Shown here: positions 10,440 to 21,183 of the stretch, piece by piece
How positions within the stretch are numbered: the first letter of the stretch is position 1
Layout of the letters: every line of letters starts with the position of its first letter
Assembly (NCBI RefSeq): GCF_029227915.1
Contig: NC_079875.1
Location: forward strand, 31,439,501-31,503,500
Reading direction: 5' to 3'
DNA length: 64,000 nucleotides
Source: Hydractinia symbiolongicarpus
Lineage: Eukaryota > Cnidaria > Hydrozoa > Anthoathecata > Hydractiniidae
The notes under the pieces: generated by a model
The model's database searches: none
Told to the model about the DNA's origin: nothing
The model's input: only the letters and a program-made list of their open reading frames with translations
Made by a program: the position numbers and the translations under genes

Positions 10440-12290
10440 GACTATTGAGCTTATACGTTGTTTGAATGAGTTGACATTAGCCGTGGAAGTGATAAACGAG
10501 GCATTTAAAAGAGAATAGTGTCTCGTATCTTTGCGATTTCTTGTATTGATACAGGATAATTGTATTCTAGGGTCAACAACCTTGTCTCCAGTTTTTATAT
10601 TTTAGCCGTAAAATTGATAAACGAGGCATATAAAAGATTCGGGTGTCTCGTATATTTGCGATTTCTTGTATTGATACAGGATAATTGTACTGTAGGGTCA
10701 ACAACTTCGTCTCAGGTTCCATATATCTTAGCCGTGGAAGTGATAAACGAGGCATTTAAAAGAGACTAGTGTCTCGTATCTTTGCGATTTCTTGTATTGA
10801 TACAGGATAATTGTATTCTAGGGTCAACAACCTTGTCTCCAGTTTTTATATTTTAGCCGTAAAATTGATAAACGAGGCATATAAAAGATTCGGGTGTCTC
10901 GTATATTTGCGATTTCTTGTATTGATACAGGATAATTGTACTGTAGGGTCAACAACTTCGTCTCAGGTTCCATATATCTTAGCCGTGGAAGTGATAAACG
11001 AGGCATTTAAAAGAGACTAGTGTCTCGTATCTTTGCGATTTCTTGTATTGATACAGGATAATTGTATTCTAGGGTCAACAACCTCGTCTCCAGTTTTTAT
11101 ATTTTAGGCGTAAAATTGATAAACGAGGCATTTAAAATACACGAGTGTCTCATATATTTGCGATATCTTGTATTGATACAGGATAATTGTACTTTAGGGT
11201 CAACAACTTCGTCTCAGGTTCTTATAATTTATCCGTAAAATTGATAAACGAGGCATTTAAAGTAGACGAGTGTCTCATATACTTACGATTTCTTGTATTA
11301 ATACAGGATAATTGTAATTTAGGGTCAACAACTTCGTCTCAGGTTCAATATATCTTAGCCGTGGAAGTGATAAACGAGGCATTTAAAAGAGACGAGTGTC
11401 TGATATACTTGCGATTTCTTGTACTGGTGTATTTTAGGGTCAACAACCTCGTTTCCAGTTTTTATATTTTAGGCGTAAAATTGATAAACGAGGCATTTAA
11501 AATAGACGACTGTCTCATATATTTATGATTTCTTGTATTGATACAGGATAATTGTACTTTAGGGTCAACAACTTCGTCCCAGGTTCTACATATTTTAACT
11601 GTGGAATTAGTAAACAAGGCATTTATAAGACACGAGTGTCTGATATATTTGCGATTTTTGTATTGATTCAGGATAATTGTACTTTAGGGTCAACAACCTC
11701 GTTTCAAGTTTTTATATTTTAGCCGTAAAATTGATAAACGAGGCAATTAAAGGAGACGAGTGTCTCATATATTTGCGATTTTTCGTATTGATACAGCATA
11801 ATTGTACGTTAGGGTCAACAACTTCGTCTCAGGTTCCATATATCTTAGCCGTGGAGGTGATAAGCGAGGCATTCAAAATTGAGCATTGTCACATATATTT
11901 GCGATTTTTTGTATTGATACAGGATAATTGTACTCTAGGGTCAACAACCTCGTTTCAAGTTTTTATATTTTAGCCGTAAAATTGATAAACGAGGCATTTA
12001 AAAGAAACGAGTGTCTCATATATTTGCGATTTTTCGCATTGATACGGGATAATTGTACTTTAGGGTAAACAACCTCGTTTCAAGTTTTTATAATTTGGCC
12101 ATAAAATTGATAAACGAGGCATTTAAAAGAAACGAGTGTCTGATATATTTGCGATTTTTCGTATTGATACAAAATAATTGTCATTTAGGAACGACAACCT
12201 CATCTCAGGTTCTATATAAACTTAATTAACGAGGCATTTCAAAGTGACGAGTGTTATGTATTTGCGACTTTTAGTATTTGTAGGGTTAAC
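10440..12290 (+). repeat. Satellite of about 125-bp units, about 14 copies
   Basis: The anchor GATACAGGATAATTG recurs at 10548, 10673, 10799, 10924, 11050, 11175, 11300, 11540, 11665, 11790, 11916, 12041 and 12166 (some with substitutions). One unit near 11430 lacks it. Each unit also holds AGGGTCAACAAC, TTAGCCGT, GATAAACGAGGCATTTAAA and often GAGACGAGTGTCTC, a 5-bp stem with a 4-base loop. Units alternate between two subtypes near the start and decay towards both ends. Short open frames across it are by-products; a 125-bp period does not keep frame. Confidence 0.9.
10548..11049 (+). repeat. Identical 251-bp dimer duplication in the satellite
   Basis: 10548-10798 and 10799-11049 appear identical on reading, although the neighbouring 125-bp monomers differ clearly. 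This marks a recent dimer-level duplication. Confidence 0.85.
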
Positions 12291-12738
12291 CAAAAAAAAG
12301 ACAAGTTTCGCTCACACTCTTGATGCTTGTAACGACGTGTTCAAACAGCTTGCCAAGTATGAGAGCTTTGAAAAATAAACTTGATTAGAATTTAAATAGA
12401 CTTGCTGAAAAAAAATTGAATTTGTGAAAGATTATTTAAACTTCTCTTGACATTGAAAAAGATGTGATCACCTCAGTGACTTCAAGTGAACAAGTGAACT
12501 GAAAAATCTGCATTTAAATAAATAAATATAAATTCCCTATAGAGTATACTTTACAATTAAATTTTATAACATTGCACAAATTGACATTTAATTAACACAA
12601 GGACACAAACAGGTGATTAAATGTTTACACTAAATACACTTGGGTAACTACACTTGACAACACAATAGTTAAATAAATTACAGAACAAACATGGCAGACA
12701 AAACATAAAGACAAATTTTAACATAGAGCTGACTCAAC
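12291..12738. other. AT-rich interval splitting the satellite
   Basis: No gene recognised. It separates the last decayed satellite unit from an isolated unit at 12739 and may be an insertion or an eroded part of the array. Confidence 0.3.
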
Positions 12739-12826
12739 AGTATTGATACAGGATAATTGTCATTTAGGGTCAACAAGCTCGTTTCAAGTTTTTATATTTT
12801 AGAAGTACAATTGTTAAACCATAGTC
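12739..12826 (+). repeat. Isolated copy of the 125-bp satellite unit
   Basis: It contains GATACAGGATAATTG, AGGGTCAACAA and the TTTTTATATTTTAG segment in the same order as in the main array 450 bp upstream. Confidence 0.8.
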
Positions 12827-12943
12827 ATAAGAAAAAGAGATAGTCTGGGTACCCGGGCCGTTAATTTACGTTTGTTTTGTTTTACGGCGCAATGATGAAG
12901 TTATTGGGGTGGCCGGAGCAACCAGGGACGTATTTTGAACAAG

Positions 12944-13882
12944 ATGGCTGAAGCGGACGCTTTTATTTCGATGCTATTTTCGCAGCTATCGAAGAAAACC
13001 TTTTAGAAGAAGATAAAGAATTATCTGTTCCTGTAACAGATATTGTTGATGAGGTTGCTGTTGATTCCATAGAAGAGGGTTTTAAATGTGATCAGTGCGA
13101 AAAAATATGCAGGACATCAAGAGGTTTAACCAGACATAAAAATAGCAAGCATGGCCCTACTTCTGTGGATGAACCTCATCACCAAGTGCCTGAAAATAAA
13201 TTACACCCTCTGTACTTGAAGAAATACATCGGAGAATGTGCTTCCAAGCTAGCTCTAGATGAGTGCTATAGTGAAGGAACGAGAAAGGGGTTTTTGATGT
13301 TTCAAAAGCCAGCACTCTCCAGGTACAAATTTTTCACCAAAGAAAAAGCAAATTATTAAATATCTTGCAGGATATGTTTTTGGAACACTTTACAGACGTA
13401 TACGTAGAGCGAAACAAAGTCGTAGTATCTTGAATCTGCAAAGCATACACTTACTTATTGCTGGTAAATCAACTGACCAGGAACACGATACCGAAATCAA
13501 TACACTAGTTCGCATTAAAGACCGAGGCGGCTTATGGACAGTAACATCAGAAGTTTTTGAAATTTTTTCCATAGTTAAATCCCATTTCCGCCAAGAGTCT
13601 AGCACCACGTATTGACAGTAAAAAAATGGTATCATATCTCATGAATAATGCAAGATTTTATGCAATTACAAGAAATTAAAAAATGCGTCAACTGAAGAAG
13701 TTAGTAAAGAGATAGCTTTGAATTTACTGGAACATCTCATCATGTTGTATATTCGTTTTCGTGTATATTCACTTGTGAAGGATAAATGTCAACGGCACAA
13801 TGTTAAATCAAAGGCTAAAAAATCACAATCGTTGCGAACTGAAGTAAAAAAAGCATCAAGCACTTTGGATCATGGACATTAG
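12944..13882 (+). pseudogene. Single-C2H2 transposon-associated protein, frameshifted
   Basis: A candidate ATG at 12944 is followed by a one-base frame change and then an acidic stretch. One C2H2 finger follows (C-x2-C-x12-H-x4-H, FKCDQCEK to HKNSKHG, about 13083-13160), then HPLYLKKYIGECASKLA. The frame changes near 13345 and continues with IIKYLAGYVFGTLYRRIRR, shifts again near 13600, and ends with a lysine-rich tail at TAG 13880-13882. The order matches an uncharacterised family I know from coral genomes. That family appears to have an extra segment between the HPLY and KYLAGYVFG blocks, so a deletion is likely. Function unknown; copy number suggests a mobile element. Confidence 0.6.
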
Positions 13883-14222
13883 TCTTAAACAACAGACTAT
13901 AAACTTGTTAAAACAGCTATTTTTATAGCTAAGAACTTATAAAAAACATTATTTTGGAAAGAACGAGAAGTACACGGAAATATTCAACCTTTAAAAATAA
14001 GTATTTTTGTATGAAACTTACAGGTGGAACTTATATTGGTGAATACTGGCTCACAGAATTTTCTAATCATAATTTTCTAATCATCATCAGAACCATAAAA
14101 ACAGAGTAAGGTTAAGCCAGTTATAATGTTTTTTAAGATGTGTGGCTATAAAAATAACCGTTTTTTGTGTGCTGCTTCTTCTTTGATTTGTTGATGACTC
14201 GCCGCCTTAATCATTTTCTTCA
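13883..14222. other. Interval without identified gene
   Basis: AT-rich; it contains a small direct repeat of AATTTTCTAATCAT near 14058-14080. No terminal inverted repeats for the neighbouring transposase were found here. Confidence 0.3.
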
Positions 14223-15520
14223 TTATTTCTTTCTTTTACGACATGGCATAAACTCAACATCAATTTTGGCAAATGCTTCGTTGTCAATACAATCACCAGC
14301 TATTAGTCTGAATATTTTTTGTGTACGAATCGTGTTATTGTTGTATCCAAAATCTCTAACAGTAGGATTGTCTTTTCTATGCCCCATTGATCGTTGTCTT
14401 CCGAAATAATTTTCCAGCGGATCTTGGCAAAAGCGCTCTGTAAGAACATATGGGACACCATGTGACAATAGATATCTAATAAGCTCGATCGATGAATATG
14501 TTGTGATTTAATACCTTCATATGTTTGCCATGGGATAAACATGTTAGATTTGGCATTATCAGTGAAATTTCCAGGTCTTGTGGCAATTAAGTCCTTCCAA
14601 TCAGAAAAATATTTTAGAAATGTTTCAAGTAGCCATGTAAAGCGCTGGTCATCTTGTGATTCGAATGGTTTTAAAAACGATTTTGCTTTAGTGATGCCTT
14701 CTTTTGTATTTCTGATGTTCAAACAATCAAAGAACTTGTCCATCATCATACAAAACGTGGCAGTAGCTTCTGATTCTGGTGGTCCATATGTTTGGAGTGC
14801 ATGAAAAACTGATTCACTTAACACCTGTGCAGCTAGTCGGACATTCATCACAGAAAAGGGTGTGAGTTTAATATGGTTATTTGTGATTTTGAGAACAAGG
14901 TGGAGACCACAGTCCAAATCATCCAAAAAAGCTTTGATATGTGATTCCATGTCAGATATTTACCATTGTTCCACATACTTCTTGTGCACCTTCCAGCCAT
15001 TGAATTAGCTAAGCAGTTTCTGGCAGTTTTAATCAGATGTGGTGGGTCGGATATGAAGTAAATATATCTCTTTTCAGTTGCCATCACATTAAGTGTACGA
15101 TAGGTTACATCAACGTCTCCATTAACATCTTCCACTCTTGTCATACTAAAATGCATCCAATACATACTGCGGTTTGGAGAAGCGCCATCACTTGTAACAA
15201 CGACCACTTTAATTCCACAATTATCCTCCAATATGCCAACAGCTTTCCAAAATAATGTAAATAACTGAACAGACGTAGCATTTGTGGTTGCAAAGTTGGC
15301 AAGGGAGAATTTTAAGGGTTTAACAATACTTCGAATTAAGAAGACCGGCATGTGTGATGCAATGTCATCAGATGCCAAATTAAGTTCCATATCACCTAAC
15401 TCCACATATCCAATTAAGTCACCGGTGTGTGCTTATCCCAAACTAATTTCTTTTGTATTTTTATTTCATCCATTAACACAATACCATATCGTTCTATGTC
15501 TTAAAAATTCTCCATTATTT
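14223..15520 (-). pseudogene. P-element/THAP9-type transposase, broken
   Basis: Read from about 15520 down, the RNase H-like core appears in order: ERYGIVLMDEIKI (first catalytic aspartate region), a frameshift near 15420, GDLIGYVELGDMELN, VFLIRSIVKPLKF, VVVTSDGASPNR (second aspartate), and FISDPPHLIKTARNC with MWNNGKYLTW. After a frame change near 14940 the helical region follows (VMNVRLAAQVLSESV to FIPWQTYEGIKS). After another change near 14460 the C-terminal block ERFCQDPLENYFGRQRSMGHRKDNPTVRDFGYN appears, ending at 14223. These are hallmark blocks of the P-type family. The N-terminal THAP domain is absent and at least three frame breaks are present. Opposite in strand to both neighbours. 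Confidence 0.8.
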
Positions 15521-15649
15521 TTTTTTTAATTTTAAAATGACAATAAAAAAAGGTAAATGCTGTTCATGGCAATGCATCAGATATGTTCATCAGAACAAAT
15601 TGCGATGCGTAAAAAGACGCAATAGAGCTGTTCATGGATTCTAATGCTG

Positions 15650-16628
15650 ACCAAAAAAGGCAGGATTGAAAGCAGCGTTGTACTATCTTATATCTGGTAG
15701 TGCTAAGAAATGTGTGGGACACTTTTTTGCACAGGATAAAGATGACGTTGCCAAACAGTTTTCTGATTTCTTGGTTTTGCTTGCTTTGCGGAAAGATGAA
15801 GATTTTGCAGACGCGACGTGCGACTTCAATCTTCGGCGTAATGTGAAAAGCAAAAAACCAGCACAACTCCCAATCGAACAACACATAAAGATCATCAGAT
15901 AGCATATTGTCGGCGCGGTTAAGCGTTTCGAAGAGGATCCCTTTATAATCTAGGATAGCCACATATTTATAAAATTTCGAGATTGTACTTGCATGCGACT
16001 CGCGTCATTTAACGGGAGACGTGGAGGTGAACCTGCCCGTCTTCTACTGCGTGAATGGCAAAAAGCAGAGGAGGGAACGTGGCTTGATAAGCAAAGATTT
16101 GATGTCACTGATAATGTTGGAGATTTAAAAATAACTTATCAAACTGGTAAGGGAGTGAATCATCTTGTGCCGGTGCTTATCCCAAAGGACATTTTCTTCG
16201 CCATGAGAAGGCTAGCTGACAAAGAGATTAGACGAAATGTTGGTATTTTCGAAACCAATCCTTACTTATTTCAAAGTACCCAAAATTCTCAAAGACACTT
16301 TTCAGGTTGGCACAGTCGTTCAAATGTTTGCGAATATCTCCCTATCAAAGACAAATCGAGAATAACATGCACAACTAATAGCAGCCATAGACTCAGCACT
16401 CTCATAGCCGCTATCGATTTGACAGATGGAGAAAGGGAATTAGTGTATAAACATTTTGGACATAGTCGTAATATGAACGAAAAGGTATACCAAGCACCCG
16501 CCGCACATCAACAGTTAAGTTCAACGGGGAAGCATTTACTAAATATCGACACAGGTATGGGATACTTTTGGCCTTTATTACGTTACCCTAACTTTAATTC
16601 CTGCTCTGCTAACGCCAATACCTACTGA
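15650..16628 (+). pseudogene. Tyrosine recombinase-like protein with two in-frame TAG stops
   Basis: A single frame runs from about 15650 to the stop at 16626-16628, interrupted only by TAG at 15900-15902 and near 15951. The N-terminal part (LKAALYYLISGSAKKC, LPIEQHIKIIR) resembles the core-binding region. The catalytic part begins at 15993 with FNGRRGGEPARL (arginine), then K53 in TGKGVNHLVPV, H132-R133 in SSHRLSTL, H157 in HFGHS and Y166 in KVYQ, the R-K-R-H-Y order of tyrosine recombinases (residue numbers from 15993). The family is known to me from corals as uncharacterised proteins. The stops suggest recent death. It lies on the same strand as the C2H2 pseudogene; they may or may not come from one element. 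Confidence 0.65.
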
Positions 16629-17192
16629 CTGTTTATGTATCTGGAGGCAAGAACAAGTTTTGTTTTGATTTTTAGGTTTGTTTAAATAAGATTTTGCATA
16701 ATTTGTATAAAGTTCTGATTAAGAAAAACAGCTGGAGATACAAATGTGATTGAGATAAGAATGTGATTTTTATCTGATTGTAGCTCGCACTGTATAATAG
16801 ATCTGTGCTATTGCATATAGAATATATTAGAAACAGTGAAATATTTGTACTTTATTGCATGCAAAGTTCGCGGCATCTAAATTCAAGCAAAAGAAACCTT
16901 TTCCGCTTCCAAGGTCCAAGTTTCGTAAATGTGCTGCTATTGAAAGAAAATTAACGACGAGGCTCGGACCTCGTGATTGCGAAGCAAACTTCAGGCAACG
17001 GCCCATATTTTTGTAAAAAAAAATAATTTTTTATGCATTTAAGTTTCGCGATTGTTCTAAAGATCTATTTTTCGCGCAATTTTCACGCCACAATTTTTTT
17101 AGGCAACAAAGTAGTATGCGTTCTGTTAATGTTTTTCTGTTATAGTGTTCCATTCATATATTTGTAGCAAACTAAAACATACACACCCTTAG
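16629..17192. other. Interval with one basic open segment
   Basis: A lysine/arginine-rich + frame (about 16856-17010, containing KFKQKKPFPLPRSKF) is open after a possible AG acceptor and may be an upstream host exon. Nothing else was identified. Confidence 0.2.
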
Positions 17193-17358
17193 AGAACCTC
17201 TTCCAAAAATTAACAGGGTCTCTTGATGTTAGAGAGAATACAAAAGATAAAAAGACGGATCTACCAGTTGCCAGTTTGTCGGTTAAGGAAAAGGCAGCAA
17301 TGGTCCACTCAAGTGAGAGCAAATTTCCATTAAAACTTTTCCTCTTAGCGGAAAAAAT
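17193..17358 (+). CDS. Candidate host exon
   Basis: After a CCCTTAG acceptor the frame encodes about 55 residues (contains SLDVRENTKDKK and SVKEKAAMVHSS) in a phase compatible with the exons at 17.7-18.8 kb. The 3' donor is unclear, since the frame reaches TGA at 17358. Not recognised. Confidence 0.25.
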
Positions 17359-17711
17359 GTGAAACCGTTTAAACCGTCATTGCCCGCTGTGGACAATTCT
17401 GAACCAATCAAAACACAGGCTTTGCGTTCATAGCTAGACTATTGGCGAGTTGATTTAATGAAAATTCGATGTGAACAAAAGTATTCCTTTTTGGGAAAGC
17501 GTCTGTTTAGCGCATCAAACATTACATTTTAATTCTTTCAAAAAAAGATCTCAGGAAATTCGCATCAGTTCACACGTATTAAATTTTTTTTTATTATCTT
17601 AATTATCATTAGTAAATCGTTATGATTGTGATGGTTTACAGTAAATGGAATGAAAAACGTTTGTTTGAAACCTCCTGTTAATGGGGACACTGTCTTGATT
17701 TGTTTGCCTAG

Positions 17712-17819
17712 GACCTACAATTGTCAGCGTGAATATCCCTCGCCTGCGTAGAAAAAGAAAAGCACAAAGTTGTGAGAGTCGATCTGGAAGTGAATTAGCT
17801 AAAGATGTCATCTTCACAG
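17712..17819 (+). CDS. Host-gene exon A (phase 1-1)
   Basis: 108 bp between a CCTAG acceptor and a GTGTGG donor, with no stop in the frame. It encodes a basic segment RLRRKRKAQSCESRSGSE followed by LAKDV. Exon C at 18461 has the same pattern (LRxKxKxQS then xDV). The protein is not recognised; the basic stretch could be a nuclear localisation signal. Confidence 0.5.
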
Positions 17820-17905
17820 GTGTGGTGCTGTCAAACGCGTTCTTTCGTTATATTGTGTGTTTTACTGGAACTTGTTCCAATATTACCCATTGACCCTTTT
17901 TTTAA

Positions 17906-18232
17906 TACACTTTTTTTATAAGAACCAGGAAATTTGGCTTCAGCCTGAAGTTTTCTTATTTTTCTACTTGTTCAGCCAATTGTTCTTATTCTGTTCTTAA
18001 ATTTTGACCACTTTCATTCTTTAGAAATTCAGTTTTTAACCTAAAATCTAATTTTCGTAAAATCGCAACAATTGATTCTGTGAAAATTTATAACTTGAAG
18101 GATTCTCCATGTTTGGTGTGTTTTTCAGAGAAAAGGAGAAAAACTTCAAAAATTTCAGCCTTGCTATTGTACTTATTTTGTTCTTATTTTTCAACAATTT
18201 TCTTATAAAATTGTTCTTATAAAAAAAGTGTA
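17906..18232. mobile_element. MITE with perfect 20-bp inverted ends and TA target
   Basis: 17906-17925 (TACACTTTTTTTATAAGAAC) is the exact inverse of 18213-18232. The terminal TA on each side fits a Tc1/mariner-type TA duplication, leaving an element of 17908-18230. It is AT-rich, non-coding, and repeats the GTTCTTAT motif internally. It lies in the intron between exons A and B. Confidence 0.75.
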
Positions 18233-18258
18233 GAGTTTTAACCATTCTTCTATTAAAG

Positions 18259-18369
18259 ATAATTCCAAGAACGTCAAAATAACCTCACGCGTTGAAACGA
18301 CGGTTACTGATGGCAATTATGCACACAAAAACGACAATGAATCATGTGAAGGTACCCCCGCTATTCCAG
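18259..18369 (+). CDS. Host-gene exon B (phase 1-1)
   Basis: 111 bp between TATTAAAG and GTGAG. Encodes NSKNVKITSRVETTV and ends NESCEGTPAIP. It parallels exon D (TSKNIKLT... DESCGNAEIS), so B and D are copies of one exon type. Confidence 0.5.
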
Positions 18370-18460
18370 GTGAGAAATATAATTCTTCGAGTAGAAAATT
18401 GTGAATTAAAGAATCAGCCAAGTACGCTTTACGTAATAACATGTCGATTTATTTGCTCAG

Positions 18461-18556
18461 GGCGAGGCAATACTAAATTCAGACTACGTAAGAGGAAAAA
18501 AAAACAAAGTTATGCGGGTCTTTCTGACTATTCGAGCGGAGAAGATGTGATGAAAG
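18461..18556 (+). CDS. Host-gene exon C (phase 1-1)
   Basis: 96 bp between GCTCAG and GTGCTA. Encodes RLRKRKKKQSYAGLSDYSS followed by GEDVMK. It aligns with exon A without gaps over about 22 residues. The basic run again suggests a nuclear protein. Confidence 0.5.
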
Positions 18557-18674
18557 GTGCTATCTTGCTATGTTTGTTCACAAAAGTTTTTCATTTATAA
18601 TCTGTATCTCGCCACGCCCGTGACAATGATACAATAACTAATTAGTTCGGATTATTCCAATTAATTTATTCAAG

Positions 18675-18788
18675 GTACTTCCAAGAACATCAAACTAACA
18701 GCCTACAATACAAACGATAAGAGTTCTTCAGATGAGAGTTCTTCAGGTGGATGTGATGACGAATCATGCGGAAATGCAGAGATTTCAG
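18675..18788 (+). CDS. Host-gene exon D (phase 1-1)
   Basis: 114 bp between TTCAAG and GTTAG. Encodes TSKNIKLTAYNTNDK, then a serine/aspartate-rich segment with a repeated SSDESSSG motif, ending DDESCGNAEIS. Exon-type partner of B. Confidence 0.5.
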
Positions 18789-19518
18789 GTTAGAAGCGGA
18801 TCATCATTTGCTAATTGTGTGTTTGCTGTAAAGTAATTGAAAATACGTTAAGGCAGTCTCCCGTCACACAATGTTTTTTTTCTGTTTCCGAGAGATGTGT
18901 AGTGTTACCAAAATCGAAGATATCTTTTCTCTTAAAACGATCGTCCTTCAGGCAGTTGTAAATAAGTATTTCCCTCCTACTAATCGCGCGGACGGAAATA
19001 ATTATGGTGCAAATTTGTTTTTGATTTTTCTGGCTTGGTGGAACGTTCTTATGTAGTCCGTCGCTGGCAAAATGTAGTTGCCAGCGATGACTATTCAATA
19101 CACTTAATGCCAGTCAGGCCGCTGGGAATTGTTTAACATGTAGATAGAAATGGTTCTTGGAACAAATGTTAATTATATATATATTCTTATAACAGGTAAA
19201 AATACCATCAATGGACAAATGAAGATATAAAATTTCTTCTGGATGAAATGGGGACTTACATTCGAGATAAGAACAAAGGATGACCCTGTTAGTAAATTTT
19301 CTTTTCTTCTTTTTATTCCATTTTATTATAAGAGTTTATATTAGAATTTTCGGCAAATTCGCCATGTGCTTCATTTTCCTAGGCAACTATTCGCGAAATT
19401 TAATTCTAGCTAACCATCTCCATTTTTGTCATTCGTAAAATTCAGATCTCGCGAAAGCAATAAAGGATCCCTGATCCCTGATATTGACGACTATTACTAC
19501 GTACTCACTCTTAATTAA
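18789..19518. other. Downstream host interval with a possible terminal exon
   Basis: An acceptor-like TTATAACAG ends near 19195. In the frame set by exon D the next segment stops after about 11 codons (ending GQMKI). In another frame it reads WTNEDIKFLLDEMGTYIRDK, which resembles the start of a Myb/trihelix-type DNA-binding domain. One of these may be real, or the gene is decaying. The remainder up to the tRNA array is AT-rich with no feature seen. Confidence 0.25.
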
Positions 19519-19662
19519 GGGACTGTCTTCGTTGTCTCTAAGGATATAAAAAAAAGCCTCAGTACGCAATAATGAAGTCACAACCTGAAGCAAGATTTTC
19601 TTCTTACAATTACTTAACTCAAGAACTATTATTTTGTAACCATGTTTTAATACTGTTTTTTC

Positions 19663-19734
19663 TGACTCTGAAGTGAATTGAACACGCAACCTTCTGATCT
19701 GGAGTCAGACGCGCTACCATTGCGCCACAGAGTC
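19663..19734 (-). tRNA. tRNA-Trp(CCA)-like
   Basis: First copy of the array. Acceptor stem paired; 3' T-stem strand altered (CACTT). Confidence 0.65.
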
Positions 19735-20092
19735 CGTAGCTATACAACTGCGTAAGACTGGGACCCAGAGTAGTTTAAGTTATTACTACATGTGTACCTG
19801 ACCCGAATCCAAAAGGCACGTTAGGGATGTTAGGCGCATGTGATAACACCTACAATAAGGAAATACTCTTAACTTCAGGGCAAGACTTGCGGTTCAGTCG
19901 AGTTTGGTTTGTTCTCTGCAGTAAATAGCATTAAGGATGTGCTATTTCGAGTGTCTTTGTAAAAAATGAAACAAGCGGAAATTGCACTGACAACATTAGT
20001 TACACTCCAACAATGAGCTCAACCGGGATTTGAACCTAAAGCAAGAATCATGCCACTAGACCATTGAGCCTCTATGTCCTGTGCATTTTATT

Positions 20093-20308
20093 ATATCCAT
20101 AGAGACGAAGAAGACAGTCCCTATCTTTAACATTAGTTACACTTTAATAATGGGCTCAACCGGGATTTGAACCCGGGACCTCTCGCACCCAAAGCGAGAA
20201 TCATGCCACTAGACCATCGAGCCACCATGTCACATGCAACATGTCACAATGTTCTATTAAGAATGGCTTTGGAAAAATAGGGACTGTCTTCGTTGTCTCT
20301 AAGGATAT
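20093..20308. repeat. Inverted-repeat cassette around tRNA-Pro (representative unit)
   Basis: 20093-20128 and 20273-20308 are inverted copies matching at 32 of 36 positions (core AAGACAGTCCCTAT). They enclose tRNA-Pro at 20152-20223. The pair recurs around full-length tRNA-Pro copies through the array. A hairpin with the tRNA in its loop, or the ends of an ancestral tRNA-bearing element, would explain it. Confidence 0.75.
20152..20223 (-). tRNA. tRNA-Pro(UGG)
   Basis: Full cloverleaf. Acceptor pair 6:67 is G.U. Enclosed by the inverted-repeat cassette. Confidence 0.9.
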
Positions 20309-20422
20309 GAAAAAAGCCTCAGTACGCAATAATGAAGTCACAACCTGAAGCAAGATTTTCTTCTTACAATTACTTAACTCAAGAACTAGTATTTTGTAAC
20401 CATGTTTTAATACTGTTTTTTC

Positions 20423-20494
20423 TGACTCTGACTTGAGTTGAACACGCAACCTTCTGATCTGGAGTCAGACGCGCTACCATTGCGCCACAGAGTC
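20423..20494 (-). tRNA. tRNA-Trp(CCA)-like
   Basis: Acceptor paired; T-stem 51:63 mismatch and a B-box change (TTCAACTC). Confidence 0.65.
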
Positions 20495-20911
20495 CGTGGC
20501 TATACAACTGCGTAAGACTGGGACCCAGAGTAGTTTAAGTTATTACTACATGTGTACCTGACCCGAATCCAAAAGGCACGTTAGGGATGTTAGGCGCATG
20601 TGATAACACCTACAATAAGGAAATACTCTTAACTTCAGGGCAAGACTTGCGATTCAGTCGAGTTTGGTTTGTTCTCTGCAGTAAATAGCATTAAGGATGT
20701 GCTATTTCGAGTGTCTTTGTAAAAAATGAAACAAGCGGAAATTGCACTGACAACATTAGTTACACTCCAACAATGGGCTCAACCGGGATTTGAACCTAAA
20801 GCAAGAATCATGCCATTAGACCATTGAGCCTCTATGTCAGGTGCGTTTTATTATATACTGAGAGACGACGAACACAGTCCTTATCTTTAACATTAGTTAC
20901 ACTTCAACAAT

Positions 20912-20983
20912 GGGCTCAACCGGGATTTGAACCCGGGACCTCTCGCACCCAAAGCGAGAATCATGCCACTAGACAATTGAGCC
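20912..20983 (-). tRNA. tRNA-Pro(UGG)
   Basis: One change (TCAATTG) just after the acceptor stem, in the A-box region; otherwise consensus. Confidence 0.8.
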
Positions 20984-21183
20984 TCCATGTCACATGCAAC
21001 ATATCACAATGTTCTATTAAGAATGGCTTTGGAAAAATAGGGACTGTCTTCGTTGTCTCTAAGGATATAAAAAACAGCCTCAGTACGCAATAATGAAGTC
21101 ACAACCTGGAGCAAGATTTTCTTCTTACAATTACTTCACTCAAGAACCATTATTTTGTAACCATGTTTTAATACTTTTTTTTC

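Noticed and set aside
10560-11973. Open frames across the 125-bp satellite
   Set aside because: The unit length is not a multiple of three, and identical frames arise from the duplicated dimer. No coding signal.
15564-15962. 132-codon minus-strand frame
   Set aside because: It is the shadow of the recombinase-like pseudogene on +, which has recognisable motifs.
20495-20774. A third RNA gene (5S, U1, U4, U6 or 7SL type) in the 280-bp spacer between Trp and relic
   Set aside because: I found no conserved start or Sm-type motif of these RNAs on either strand.
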